From positions 186,001 through 250,000 of the forward strand of contig NZ_KB903465.1 of assembly GCF_000379765.1 (NCBI RefSeq): 64,000 nucleotides of DNA. Reading direction: 5' to 3'. Of this stretch, positions 8,611 to 17,881 are shown piece after piece. The position numbers and the translations under genes are program-made. Positions within the stretch are counted from its first letter, which is position 1. Each line of letters starts with the position of its first letter. Below the pieces are notes generated by a model. The model did no database searches, had not been told where the DNA came from, and saw only the letters and a program-made list of their open reading frames with translations. Origin of the DNA: Flexithrix dorotheae DSM 6795. GTDB taxonomy: Bacteria; Bacteroidota; Bacteroidia; Cytophagales; Flammeovirgaceae.

Positions 8611-11007
8611 ATGTGGAGCAATTACCTGAAGATAGCCATTAGAAACCTCATTAAAAACAGATTTTTTTCCCTACTCAATTTGGCCGGATTGGGGCTGGCA
8701 ATGGCGGCTTCCCTCCTACTTTTTCAGTACATCAGTTTTGAAATGAGTTATGATAAATTTCATGACAGATCAGCCAACATTTACAGGACCAATATAGAAT
8801 TTTACAAAAATGGAAATAAGGAAAGCGAAAGTTCATTAGTTTCCCCAATAGTAGGCTCATTATTGATAGAAAACTTCCCCGAAGTGGAAGCAATGACCAG
8901 AATGGTGGTTTTAGGGCCCGATGGCATTTTGAGTCATCAGGAAAATGCCACATCCATTCGAAATATTTATTTAGGAGATTCCTGCTTTTTCAACTTGTTT
9001 TCCTTCGAGTTAAAACAGGGAGATAGAGCCACCATGTTGTCAGATCCCTTTAAAATTCTTATCAGTGAGGCGGAAGCCAGGCAATTATTTGGAGAAACCG
9101 ATCCAATTGGGAAAACAGTGGAAATAAACGCTAAAAACCTGGATGGAGGAGCAGAATTTACCGTAAGTGGAGTGTTCAAAGATTTACCAGAAAATACCCA
9201 TTTAAAACCAGGCGTACTTATTTCCTATCCTACACTTTTTCAATTTGTCGGGCATCAATTCGACCGGGATTGGCTTTGGAACCAGACATATACCTACATC
9301 AGGCTAAATCCAAAATCCGATCATAAAAAATTAGAACAGGATTTTGACAAGGTGGTCAATAAAATGAAGGAAGCCGAATGGGGAGATAAAAGCTACTTCT
9401 GGCGATATAATCTCCAGCCGATCGAATCTATTCATTTAAATAAAGCATCAGGTCATGAAGCAGAAATTGGAGGAAGTGCCTACAACATTTATTTCCTTAG
9501 CCTTTTATGTGTTTTCATTTTGGTTATTGCCTACCTGAATTACATCAATTTATCAGTGGTAAAGTCATTCAATCGCTCAAAAGAAATTGGGATCAGGAAA
9601 GTTTCAGGAGCTTTTCGCTATCAAATAGTTACCCAATTTTTACTTGAAGCCATACTTTTAAACATAATTGCCATTGTTTTGGCAATAGGCATTATCTATT
9701 TAGTCAGAACTGTTTTTAGCGAAAATTTCAGTGTGGATATCCACCAATTTAACTTCCAAAACTCCGATAGGTGGTTGCTGTACCTGGGGTTTTTGATTTT
9801 GTTAATTTTAGGAAGTGCTTATTATCCGGCATTTATCATTTCCAAATTCAATCCGGTAAAAGTATTGAAGGGAATAGGAACCCCAAAAGGCAGGAGCATG
9901 GGATTGAAAAAAATGCTTACTGTTTTCCAGTTTGCCCTGTCCATCCTGTTTCTCATTGGTACTTTTGTGATCAGTTCACAACTTAACTATTTACAAAACA
10001 GATCATTAGGTTTTGAAATGGATCAGGTTTTAGTGATAAAACCGCCAAAAGTTTATAGCTACAAACACGAAAATGACATAGAAGCATTCAAACAAAAAGC
10101 CTTACAAATAGCAGGAATCCAGAGTGCCAGTGGAAGTAATGCCATACCCGGAGAAGAAATTTTCTGGTTCGACAACAACATTAGCCTAAAAGATTCAGAT
10201 GCTTCGGGCGCATTCAAAATGCTGAGCGTAGACAAGGATTATTTCCAGCACTTCAACATCGAATTATTAAAAGGCAGGCAGTTTGAAAAACCCACCAGAG
10301 ACAAATGGATAATCAATAAATCGGGAGCAAAATTACTTGGATTTGAAAACCCTGAAGATATTGTGGGCGAATTTCTGGCACAGGGAGAAATAATCGGACT
10401 GGTAGAAGATTTCCATCAGGAGAGTCCGAAAAGTGCCATCCAGCCAACCCTTTTTTCTTGTGGCTATGTCCTGAATTATTATTCTGTAAAAATTCAGGGA
10501 GGAAAAATAAACGAAACGCTTTCCCAATTGGAAGCTGGTTATAAAGAATTATTTCCCGGCAGTCCATTCGAATATTTTTTCCTTGATGAATTTTTCAATC
10601 GGCAATATCAATTGGAAAAGCAATTTGCCGGACTATTCACCATATTTTCTATGCTGGTTATTTTCATTTCCTGCCTGGGGCTAACGGGACTTACAGCTTA
10701 CTCTGCCAGTCTGAAAACCAAGGAGATAGGGATAAGGAAGGTTTTAGGTGCAAAAGTTTCCAGTATCCTCCTCATGCTTTCAGAGGAATACTTTAAGCTG
10801 ATTGTACTGGCTTTTATTATTGCCCTGCCAGTGGCCAATTATATCCTTACGGAGTGGCTAAAAAACTTTGCTTACAAAATCGATATTACTTGGTGGTTGT
10901 TTGCACTTCCGGGAATTATTGTACTTACAATTGCTCTTATTTCAGTTTTAGGCCAGAGCATGAAGGCAGCACTTACCAACCCTACAAAATCATTGAGAAA
11001 CGAGTAA
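8611..11007 (+). CDS. ABC-transporter-type permease, FtsX/MacB family (first of three tandem copies)
   Basis: The 798-residue membrane protein is built as two FtsX units. Each has one N-terminal helix (first at about 20-41), a MacB-type periplasmic domain and a three-helix FtsX domain. The first FtsX domain carries RSKEIGIRKVSGA and the second KTKEIGIRKVLGA. In MacB/LolCE systems such permeases transmit ATP-driven motion to the periplasm to move lipoproteins, peptides or drugs. No ATPase is encoded beside it, so it must borrow one or act without. It is followed after 9 bases by the next paralogue, which indicates one operon. Confidence 0.9.
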   Translation: MWSNYLKIAIRNLIKNRFFSLLNLAGLGLAMAASLLLFQYISFEMSYDKFHDRSANIYRTNIEFYKNGNKESESSLVSPIVGSLLIENFPEVEAMTRMVVLGPDGILSHQENATSIRNIYLGDSCFFNLFSFELKQGDRATMLSDPFKILISEAEARQLFGETDPIGKTVEINAKNLDGGAEFTVSGVFKDLPENTHLKPGVLISYPTLFQFVGHQFDRDWLWNQTYTYIRLNPKSDHKKLEQDFDKVVNKMKEAEWGDKSYFWRYNLQPIESIHLNKASGHEAEIGGSAYNIYFLSLLCVFILVIAYLNYINLSVVKSFNRSKEIGIRKVSGAFRYQIVTQFLLEAILLNIIAIVLAIGIIYLVRTVFSENFSVDIHQFNFQNSDRWLLYLGFLILLILGSAYYPAFIISKFNPVKVLKGIGTPKGRSMGLKKMLTVFQFALSILFLIGTFVISSQLNYLQNRSLGFEMDQVLVIKPPKVYSYKHENDIEAFKQKALQIAGIQSASGSNAIPGEEIFWFDNNISLKDSDASGAFKMLSVDKDYFQHFNIELLKGRQFEKPTRDKWIINKSGAKLLGFENPEDIVGEFLAQGEIIGLVEDFHQESPKSAIQPTLFSCGYVLNYYSVKIQGGKINETLSQLEAGYKELFPGSPFEYFFLDEFFNRQYQLEKQFAGLFTIFSMLVIFISCLGLTGLTAYSASLKTKEIGIRKVLGAKVSSILLMLSEEYFKLIVLAFIIALPVANYILTEWLKNFAYKIDITWWLFALPGIIVLTIALISVLGQSMKAALTNPTKSLRNE

Positions 11008-11016
11008 AAACAAAAT

Positions 11017-13467
11017 ATGTTTAAGAACTATATCAAACTTGCCTACAGAAGTCTTTTAAGGAAAAAAGCCTTTTCCTTCATCAACATTACCGGATTGGTA
11101 GTCGGATTAGTTTCAGGGTTTCTAATTCTGGAATATGTGGTTTTTGAATACAGTTTCGATTCATTTCACAAGAAAAAATCCGATATCTATAGGGTAATTA
11201 ATGACAGATATGAAGGTGAACAACTCATCCAGCATGGCACAATCACCTATTCAGGAATAGGGCCCGGCCTAAAAGAGGATTTCCCGGAAGTGGTGAGCAA
11301 TACCAGAGTGGCACCAATTTTTGGTTTTGCCATCACACATGAAGATAAAATTCTCACAAAAGACAACGGACTATTTGTAGACACTACTTTTCTGGAAATG
11401 TTCTCTTTTAAAATGAAAGCCGGTGATCCCAACACTGCACTTTCTGATAAAAATAATATCATTCTCACTACTAAATTAGCCCAAAAGATATTTGAAATAG
11501 AAGAGGAAGAAACACCTGAGGTTATTGGAAAAACCATAGGATTTGGAAGAGATAAAACACCATTTAAAATTACAGGGATTATAGAAAATCCACCCCAAAA
11601 TTCCCACCTAAAATTCGACTGCCTGGTACCTTATGTTACCCTTATCAACTGGTGGCCGGAAGCAGACAGAAGTTATAATGCTTCAGATTTCTGGCATTAT
11701 ATCCAACTTAGGGAAGGTACTGACCCAACAACCCTTGAAGCCAAACTTCCGGCATTTAGCCAAAGGCATTTTAAGGGAGATGAACTCACCGGAACTTTTG
11801 AAAAGTTTTCCATTCAACCACTGGAAGAAGTACGGCTACAATCAGACTTTGAATATGAAATAGGTGAGGTGGGCAATGGCAAAACCGTCAAAATTCTTTT
11901 CTTAATTTCTATCCTGATTATGGTAATTGCCTGGATCAATTACATCAATTTATCCACCGCCAGGGCTATGGAAAGAGCCAAAGAAGTGGGTGTGCGAAAA
12001 GTAATTGGGGCCAGGAAAACCCAGTTAATATTTCAATTTTTGGGAGAAGCACTAATTGTAAATTTCATTGCACTGGCAATAGCCATTATAATAATCTATC
12101 TGATCCAGCCACTTTATAATAATTTATTAGGGTTTCCTCTCTCTATCAGTGTTTTATATGCCGGTAATTTTGCCGGATGGTTTATTCCCGTATCCCTGTT
12201 TTTGGTCTGGATAACTGGTACTTTACTTTCGGGTTTTTATCCCTCTCTTGTTTTATCCTCCTTCAAACCCGTGGCTATTTTGAAGGGCAAATTCAGGTTT
12301 TCTCCTAAGGGTAAAGTATTGAGAAAATTTTTGGTAATTGGTCAGTTCATGGTTTCCACCGGCCTTATTATGGCGACTTTGGCGGTCTTTCATCAGGTGG
12401 ATTTTATGCAGAAACAAGATTTGGGTATCAACATTGAAGAAGTAGTGGTGGTAGACGGACCCTCTCTCACTTCATGGGATTCTACATTTATTGAAAGATC
12501 CAATACTTTTAAGAATGAGTTGGCAGGTTACCACAACATAAAAAATGCGGCCACTACCAATAATGTGGCAGGGGAAAGAACCGGAAGAGCATTCAATGTA
12601 AAACGCAAAGGAGCTTCCGATGATGAAACGAATATGGTCAGTTTCAAAAATGTAGATTTTAACTACTTCGACCTATTCGGTGTGGAGATTCTAGCAGGCA
12701 GAAATTTCCATGAAAATGACCCGGATCCGGACTATACCAAAGTGAATAAAGTGATCCTGAATGAGTCTGCGGTAAAGCTGTTTGGTTTTGAATCGAAAGA
12801 AGCGGCTATTGGAAAAGAATTGAATTTGTGGACCAGAGACTGGGAGATCATCGGAGTGATTGAAGACTACCACCAGCAATCCTTAAAATATGGTATTGAG
12901 CCTTTTGTTTTTGTCCCACTTTACAGTACAAGTCACTATTTTACTTTCAAAATTAATCGGGAACACAGGGCAGAAACCATGGCATTGATCGAAGATAAAT
13001 TTAAAACCTATTTCCCCGGAAATGCCTTCGAATATTTCTTTTTGGAGAATCGGTTTAACCAGCTTTACAGTGAAGATGTTTTCTTTGGGAAAGTATTTAT
13101 TCTGTTCAGCAGCCTGACTATTTTTATAGCCTGCCTGGGTTTAATTGGGCTCACTTCCTATATGGTGGTGCAACGAAATAAGGAAATCGGCATCAGGAAG
13201 GTTTTAGGCGCTTCGATTGCCAGCATTTTGGTTTTGCTTTCCAAAGAATTTCTAAAACTGATTCTGATCGGATTTGTAATTGCTATCCCGGTAGCCAATT
13301 ATTTCATCACCGACTGGTTGGATAATTTCGCCTACAAAATTGACATAGAGTGGTGGCTATTCGCCATTCCAGGCATCATAGTATTATGCATTGCTATAGC
13401 TTCTGTCTTTGGTCAAAGTATAAAAGCTGCCATTGCCAATCCAACAGATTCTCTAAGGAGTGAATGA
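11017..13467 (+). CDS. ABC-transporter-type permease, FtsX/MacB family (second tandem copy)
   Basis: The 816-residue paralogue has the same two-unit layout: an N-terminal helix at about 22-43, MacB-type periplasmic domains, and FtsX domains bearing RAKEVGVRKVIGA and RNKEIGIRKVLGA. The C-terminal 100 residues (VANYFITDWLDNFAYKID onwards) are much more similar to the neighbouring copies than the periplasmic parts are. This suggests a shared membrane mechanism with diversified ligands. It starts 9 bases after the preceding permease and is surely co-transcribed with it. Confidence 0.9.
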   Translation: MFKNYIKLAYRSLLRKKAFSFINITGLVVGLVSGFLILEYVVFEYSFDSFHKKKSDIYRVINDRYEGEQLIQHGTITYSGIGPGLKEDFPEVVSNTRVAPIFGFAITHEDKILTKDNGLFVDTTFLEMFSFKMKAGDPNTALSDKNNIILTTKLAQKIFEIEEEETPEVIGKTIGFGRDKTPFKITGIIENPPQNSHLKFDCLVPYVTLINWWPEADRSYNASDFWHYIQLREGTDPTTLEAKLPAFSQRHFKGDELTGTFEKFSIQPLEEVRLQSDFEYEIGEVGNGKTVKILFLISILIMVIAWINYINLSTARAMERAKEVGVRKVIGARKTQLIFQFLGEALIVNFIALAIAIIIIYLIQPLYNNLLGFPLSISVLYAGNFAGWFIPVSLFLVWITGTLLSGFYPSLVLSSFKPVAILKGKFRFSPKGKVLRKFLVIGQFMVSTGLIMATLAVFHQVDFMQKQDLGINIEEVVVVDGPSLTSWDSTFIERSNTFKNELAGYHNIKNAATTNNVAGERTGRAFNVKRKGASDDETNMVSFKNVDFNYFDLFGVEILAGRNFHENDPDPDYTKVNKVILNESAVKLFGFESKEAAIGKELNLWTRDWEIIGVIEDYHQQSLKYGIEPFVFVPLYSTSHYFTFKINREHRAETMALIEDKFKTYFPGNAFEYFFLENRFNQLYSEDVFFGKVFILFSSLTIFIACLGLIGLTSYMVVQRNKEIGIRKVLGASIASILVLLSKEFLKLILIGFVIAIPVANYFITDWLDNFAYKIDIEWWLFAIPGIIVLCIAIASVFGQSIKAAIANPTDSLRSE

Positions 13468-13560
13468 GGTAGTTTTAAATCTAAGTATCAGAGTTCCACT
13501 TCGGGAGGCAATTTATAAGTTAGTTATTTCTGTCCAATCACTTGTTTAAGATATAATTGC

Positions 13561-15927
13561 ATGTTAAAAAATTTCTTCATAATCGCATACAGAAATCTTT
13601 ACAGACAAAAGATTTTCAGCCTGATTAATATTTCCGGTTTGGCACTTGGTCTGGCTTGTAGTCTGGTCATCTCTCTTTGGCTAAACGATGAAATTAGCAT
13701 GGATAAATTCCATAAAAACGGAGATAATATTTATAGAATAATGTTCAATATGCATTATCCGGGGGGCGGAATCAATACCTGGCAAACTGCACCCTATCCA
13801 TTGCAGGAAATACTTAAAAAAGAATACCCGGAGGTGGATAAGGTATCTTTCGTTACGAATTCAGAGCCCGGATTATTCTCGGAAGGAGAAGAAAACTACA
13901 GAGAAAATGGAATTTATGCGGGTAAAGATTTTTTCAAAATATTTAGTTTCCCTCTTATTCATGGTAATAAAGAAAGTGCCCTTTCAGAAAAATATAATGT
14001 GGTCATTTCTGAAAAATTTGCCCAAAAACTATCAAAAGGCAATCCAGTAGAGGCGCTTATCGGAACAAATATCCAGTTCAATCAAAAAGATAACCTGAAC
14101 ATTTCAGCTATTATTAAAAATCCACCAAAAACGTCCTCCCTTCAGTTTGATTATATTTTAACAATGGACTATAATATTGAAACCAGACCATGGAACGAAG
14201 AATGGGGAAATTACAATAATCCCATGTTTATATTATTAAAGGAAGGCACTGAAAAAGAGGTGTTTAATAAAAAAATTGAAAGCATCATCAAAGAACATCG
14301 GGAAGATAATGAAATGGATAGTCATGCCTTTGTTTATCCTTTCGAAAACCTTTACCTGAAAGGAAATTTTGAGAATGGAAAAAATGTAGGCGGACGAATA
14401 GAATATATCCAAATTTTTTCTGTAGTAGCTTTAATGGTCCTTTTGTTGGCTTGTATTAATTTTATGAACCTGGCCACTGCCAGGGCAGCCCTACGAGCCA
14501 AAGAAGTAGGAATTAAAAAAGCCATTGGAGCAGGGAGAAAATCACTGGTTTTTCAATTTCTGGGAGAATCTCTTTTCCTCACCTTTCTGGCCATGCTTTT
14601 GGCAATCATACTTACCTATTTCCTTTTACCAGTTTTTAATGAACTTACCCAAAAACAACTCACACTAGAATTCCTGGACACTAAATACTGGATTGCAGGA
14701 ATTGTAATTTGGGCAGTTACCGGAATTATTTCAGGTTCCTATCCTGCATTCTTCATTTCTGGTTATCAACCAGTTAAAGTATTAAAAGGTAATAGTTCCC
14801 AAAAATCAGGGGCTGGCTTTTTAAGAAAAGGCCTTGTGGTTATGCAATTCTTCTTATCCATTGTGATGATCATTGGTACTTTGGTGGTCTATCAGCAGGT
14901 GATCTTTATCATGGACAGGAACTTAGGACTCGAAAAAGAAAATCTGGTTCTTTTCCCCATTTATGGCAATGCCTACGAACATTATGAAACAATCAAAAAC
15001 AATCTTATTAACCAAACGGGAGTATTGAGTGTAACCGCTGCCAATTCGAATCCTATTAGTGTTGGTAGTTCAGCCGGAGGTATAAAATGGGAAGGAAAAC
15101 CCGATAACCTGGAGGTAGAGTTCAAACATATCTGGACCGACTTTGATTTTGTAGAAACCATGGGAATGGAAATGGTAGCAGGAAGAGCTTTCTCAAAAGC
15201 ATTAAAAACGGATTCTTCAAATTACCTGATTAATGAGGCCTCTGTAAAAGCAATGGGACTGGAGAATCCTATAGGGAAAGAATTAGATATGTGGGGCAAG
15301 AAGGGACAGATTATTGGTGTCATTAAAGATTTTCACTCAGGATCTATTTACTCAGAAATCCAGCCGCTAATTGTTCGAATAGACCAGGCCCATTGGCAAA
15401 TTATTGTTAGGCTTGCAGCTGGTCAATCACAGGAGGGTATTAGTGCATTGAAGGGAATTCAGGAAGCATATTTCCCCTCCTTCCCTTTTGAGTACAAATT
15501 CCTTGATGATGAATATAATAAACTATACCGAACAGAAACCATAATGAATAAACTGGTCAGCTACTTTGCCTTTCTGGCCGTTTTTATCTCCTGCCTTGGA
15601 TTGTTGGGTTTAGCCACTTTCAATGCCCAGCAACGGGTGAAGGAAATAGGCATAAGGAAAGTACTGGGTGCAACCATTCCCAGCATTCTGGTGCTTTTAT
15701 CCAAGGAATATTTAAAACTGATTCTGATTGCCTTTATCATAGCCATTCCGGTAGCCAATTACTTCCTGAGCGAATGGCTGAGTGAATTTGCTTTCAAGAT
15801 TGATTTGGAATACTGGTACTTTGCCGTACCGGGAGTTTTGGTAGTTTTATTGGCAATACTGGCGGTAAGCGGACAAAGCCTAAAAGCCGCCACCACCAAC
15901 CCGGCCAAGTCTTTAAAAAGTGAGTGA
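13561..15927 (+). CDS. ABC-transporter-type permease, FtsX/MacB family (third tandem copy)
   Basis: The 788-residue protein has the double FtsX architecture. The first domain carries RAKEVGIKKAIGAGRK, with Lys for Arg in the otherwise invariant IRKVLGA box, and the second carries RVKEIGIRKVLGA. The first helix spans about residues 22-42. A 93-base gap to the second copy is longer than the 9 bases between copies one and two, so a separate promoter is possible, though none is obvious. As with its siblings no ATP-binding subunit is adjacent. Its cargo is unknown. Confidence 0.9.
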   Translation: MLKNFFIIAYRNLYRQKIFSLINISGLALGLACSLVISLWLNDEISMDKFHKNGDNIYRIMFNMHYPGGGINTWQTAPYPLQEILKKEYPEVDKVSFVTNSEPGLFSEGEENYRENGIYAGKDFFKIFSFPLIHGNKESALSEKYNVVISEKFAQKLSKGNPVEALIGTNIQFNQKDNLNISAIIKNPPKTSSLQFDYILTMDYNIETRPWNEEWGNYNNPMFILLKEGTEKEVFNKKIESIIKEHREDNEMDSHAFVYPFENLYLKGNFENGKNVGGRIEYIQIFSVVALMVLLLACINFMNLATARAALRAKEVGIKKAIGAGRKSLVFQFLGESLFLTFLAMLLAIILTYFLLPVFNELTQKQLTLEFLDTKYWIAGIVIWAVTGIISGSYPAFFISGYQPVKVLKGNSSQKSGAGFLRKGLVVMQFFLSIVMIIGTLVVYQQVIFIMDRNLGLEKENLVLFPIYGNAYEHYETIKNNLINQTGVLSVTAANSNPISVGSSAGGIKWEGKPDNLEVEFKHIWTDFDFVETMGMEMVAGRAFSKALKTDSSNYLINEASVKAMGLENPIGKELDMWGKKGQIIGVIKDFHSGSIYSEIQPLIVRIDQAHWQIIVRLAAGQSQEGISALKGIQEAYFPSFPFEYKFLDDEYNKLYRTETIMNKLVSYFAFLAVFISCLGLLGLATFNAQQRVKEIGIRKVLGATIPSILVLLSKEYLKLILIAFIIAIPVANYFLSEWLSEFAFKIDLEYWYFAVPGVLVVLLAILAVSGQSLKAATTNPAKSLKSE

Positions 15928-16245
15928 GGAAATATTAATTTATTTATTATTATTTCAAGTAAGGATTTTCTTCAGTGACCCAGTTTTTTCAATTTGATCC
16001 ATTCTGGCTTAAATATTAGTTTCATTCGTAAATCTTTGCTCCGACTGCAGACCCAATATTGGCAAGAATATTAAAAACAAAAAAATTAAGATAATATTCT
16101 TAGATTTTGAGTCTGTTTTTAATCAAACTTTCTAAAAAATTGTAGTTTTATAAAATCTTATAGGATAAAAAGTGGAAATTTTTATTTTAGATTATTTAAT
16201 GTGGTTTTTAAACCGTACCTTTAGCGCTCATTTTAATTTATAATC
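15928..16245. other. Intergenic region before the cold-shock gene
   Basis: No gene is seen. A near-consensus minus-7 box TACCTTTA at 16216-16223 lies 22 bases before the cold-shock start codon and would give a short leader. There is no matching TTTG 19 bases upstream. No terminator hairpin was found after the third permease. Confidence 0.4.
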
Positions 16246-16437
16246 ATGAGTAAAGGAACAGTAAAATTTTTCAACAATTCTAAAGGTTACGGATTTATCA
16301 CTCCAGAAGAAGGTGGTAGAGACGTTTTTGTGCACATCAATGGTTTAACTGATGACATAGCTGAAGGCGATAAAGTAAGCTATGACGTGGAAGAGGGGAA
16401 AAAAGGATTGAACGCAGTAAATGTAAAAGTAATCTAG
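16246..16437 (+). CDS. cspA: Cold-shock domain protein (CspA family)
   Basis: The 63-residue protein is a single cold-shock domain with both RNA-binding motifs: RNP1 KGYGFITPEEG and RNP2 DVFVHI. Such proteins bind single-stranded RNA or DNA and melt RNA structure in the cytoplasm. It starts with MSKGTVKFF, the usual beginning, and is followed by a strong terminator, so it is monocistronic. The family often has several copies per genome, so the symbol indicates family rather than strict orthology. Confidence 0.95.
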   Translation: MSKGTVKFFNNSKGYGFITPEEGGRDVFVHINGLTDDIAEGDKVSYDVEEGKKGLNAVNVKVI

Positions 16438-16464
16438 TAATTACAGTTATAAATTTACACCGGT

Positions 16465-16497
16465 AAGCCTGTCATATCCAATATGACAGGCTTTTTT
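16465..16497 (+). terminator. Intrinsic terminator after cspA
   Basis: A perfect 13-bp stem (16465-16477 with 16481-16493) with a CCA loop is followed by a T run that overlaps the end of the stem. It lies 28 bases beyond the cold-shock stop codon. Confidence 0.9.
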
Positions 16498-16516
16498 ATT
16501 CCCGCAATTTCTCCTC

Positions 16517-17029
16517 ATGACCAAATCAAATATTGAAGACCTTCCAGAAACTTTTTCCCTGATCAAGGAAAGACTGTTTAAGCAATACCCACAGTCTGTA
16601 CAAAATCTGATAATTGAACAGGAAAGCAGGGAATACGAAGCCCTAAATTTCGAATTAAAAGGATTTAAGATCCTTTACAGAAAAGCTAAAATTACTCCGA
16701 CTAAAGCAGGACAGTTTGTAACTCTTTGGAAAAGGACAGAAAATGGCCCGATTGCCCCATATCACCTCAATGAGCATTTTGATTTTGTCATTATCGCCAC
16801 CAGGAAAAATGATTCCCATGGACTTTTTCTATTCCCTAAATCTATTTTGGTAAAACAGGGTATAATATCCACACCAGCCAAAGAAGGGAAAAGAGGATTT
16901 CGGGTTTACCCACCCTGGGATATTACTACGAACAAACAAGCACAAAAAACTCAGGAATGGCAATTACAGCATTTTGTTGATTTTGGTAACCAGATTGAAC
17001 AAGAAGGTTTGAAAATGCTACTTTCTTAA
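16517..17029 (+). CDS. MepB-like protein
   Basis: The 170-residue protein matches the MepB family, named from the staphylococcal mepRAB locus. Recognisable parts are AGQFVTLWKR at about 75-84, FVIIATRK, and the central LFLFPKSILVKQGIIST followed by GKRGFRVYPPWD. The function of MepB is unknown, although its fold has been compared with nucleases. No multidrug efflux gene is adjacent, so the resistance context of the staphylococcal namesake does not apply here. It ends 4 bases from the convergent lipoprotein gene with no terminator between them. Confidence 0.8.
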   Translation: MTKSNIEDLPETFSLIKERLFKQYPQSVQNLIIEQESREYEALNFELKGFKILYRKAKITPTKAGQFVTLWKRTENGPIAPYHLNEHFDFVIIATRKNDSHGLFLFPKSILVKQGIISTPAKEGKRGFRVYPPWDITTNKQAQKTQEWQLQHFVDFGNQIEQEGLKMLLS

Positions 17030-17033
17030 AATT

Positions 17034-17684
17034 TTACTCCCACTTCAATAATTCCCCAATCACTATAAACTTCACCAAATCAGGCATTTCCTCAATTAAC
17101 AACACATTATAAACTTGCGGATGACTCGTATTTTGTACATCAAAAACCAAGTTTCCGGAACTGACTTCAATTTTTCCTTCCCCCTGCCGAATCCGGGCAT
17201 TCCCAATCTCAGTTTCGTTCCTTTTCATTTTCACTTTATCACCTTCTCCCAATTTTATTTCATAAGGATTTTCATTTTCTTCATTGTCACTGATTTTTAT
17301 TTTGGTTGAGGAAATCTTGATTTTCCAAAGCAAATTTCCACCCGGACCTCGAACTTTAAAACCGTCATCCCCTATTTTCACTTCTGCCAATTGCGCATTA
17401 TCAGAATCATAATATTTTCTTTTTTCTCCCTTCAATTTGGAAGTATACAGATTTCCTTTCCACTCAAAACTGATTTCGTTTCCCAAAACCAATTCACAAC
17501 TTTCATTTTCTTTTTTATTTTTAATGAGGATATTTTCTACCACCGGAGCTTCCGAAACTGGTACTGTAGCCGAATTTTCAGATGTCCTTTCCGTTTTGTT
17601 TTCCGACTGACAAGCCGAAAGAAGAATAAAAGCAACTATAGATATTACTGATAATTTTAAAGCCGAACAAATAAATTTTCTCAT
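17034..17684 (-). CDS. Predicted lipoprotein of unknown function
   Basis: The 216-residue protein begins with a lipoprotein signal peptide. A charged start MRKF is followed by a hydrophobic core and the lipobox LLSAC, so Cys25 would be acylated. The mature part is lysine- and glutamate-rich and predicted to be mostly beta strands (for example NEISFEWKGNLYTSKLKG and EVKIGDDGFKVRGPGGNLL). I do not recognise a named domain. It probably sits on the envelope. The gene lies alone, convergent with the MepB-like gene. Confidence 0.7.
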   Translation of the reverse strand: MRKFICSALKLSVISIVAFILLSACQSENKTERTSENSATVPVSEAPVVENILIKNKKENESCELVLGNEISFEWKGNLYTSKLKGEKRKYYDSDNAQLAEVKIGDDGFKVRGPGGNLLWKIKISSTKIKISDNEENENPYEIKLGEGDKVKMKRNETEIGNARIRQGEGKIEVSSGNLVFDVQNTSHPQVYNVLLIEEMPDLVKFIVIGELLKWE

Positions 17685-17758
17685 GGTTGATTATTAATAA
17701 TATTCTGATTATACCGGATTGCGGTATTTGTTAATAAAAGTACTCTATTTTTCTTTCT

Positions 17759-17841
17759 TTGCAGGGTCTTCTCTTCAGGGAGACCCTGCAACTTGGCAGA
17801 GTGCTAAACTGAACGCAGGGTCGCCAAAATGCAGACCCTGC
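17759..17841. repeat. Pair of hairpins sharing the same arms (REP-like element)
   Basis: The first hairpin is a perfect 11-bp inverted repeat (17759-17769 with 17781-17791). The second has 8 bp (17815-17822 with 17834-17841). Both use the same GCAGGGTC/GACCCTGC arms, so the arms can also pair between hairpins. The stretch is clearly richer in GC than its surroundings. The second hairpin ends about 40 bases beyond the stop codon of the GT4 gene. Confidence 0.65.
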
Positions 17842-17881
17842 TGAGGCGTCCTTTAACTATTTTTAGGATCACAGCAATATG

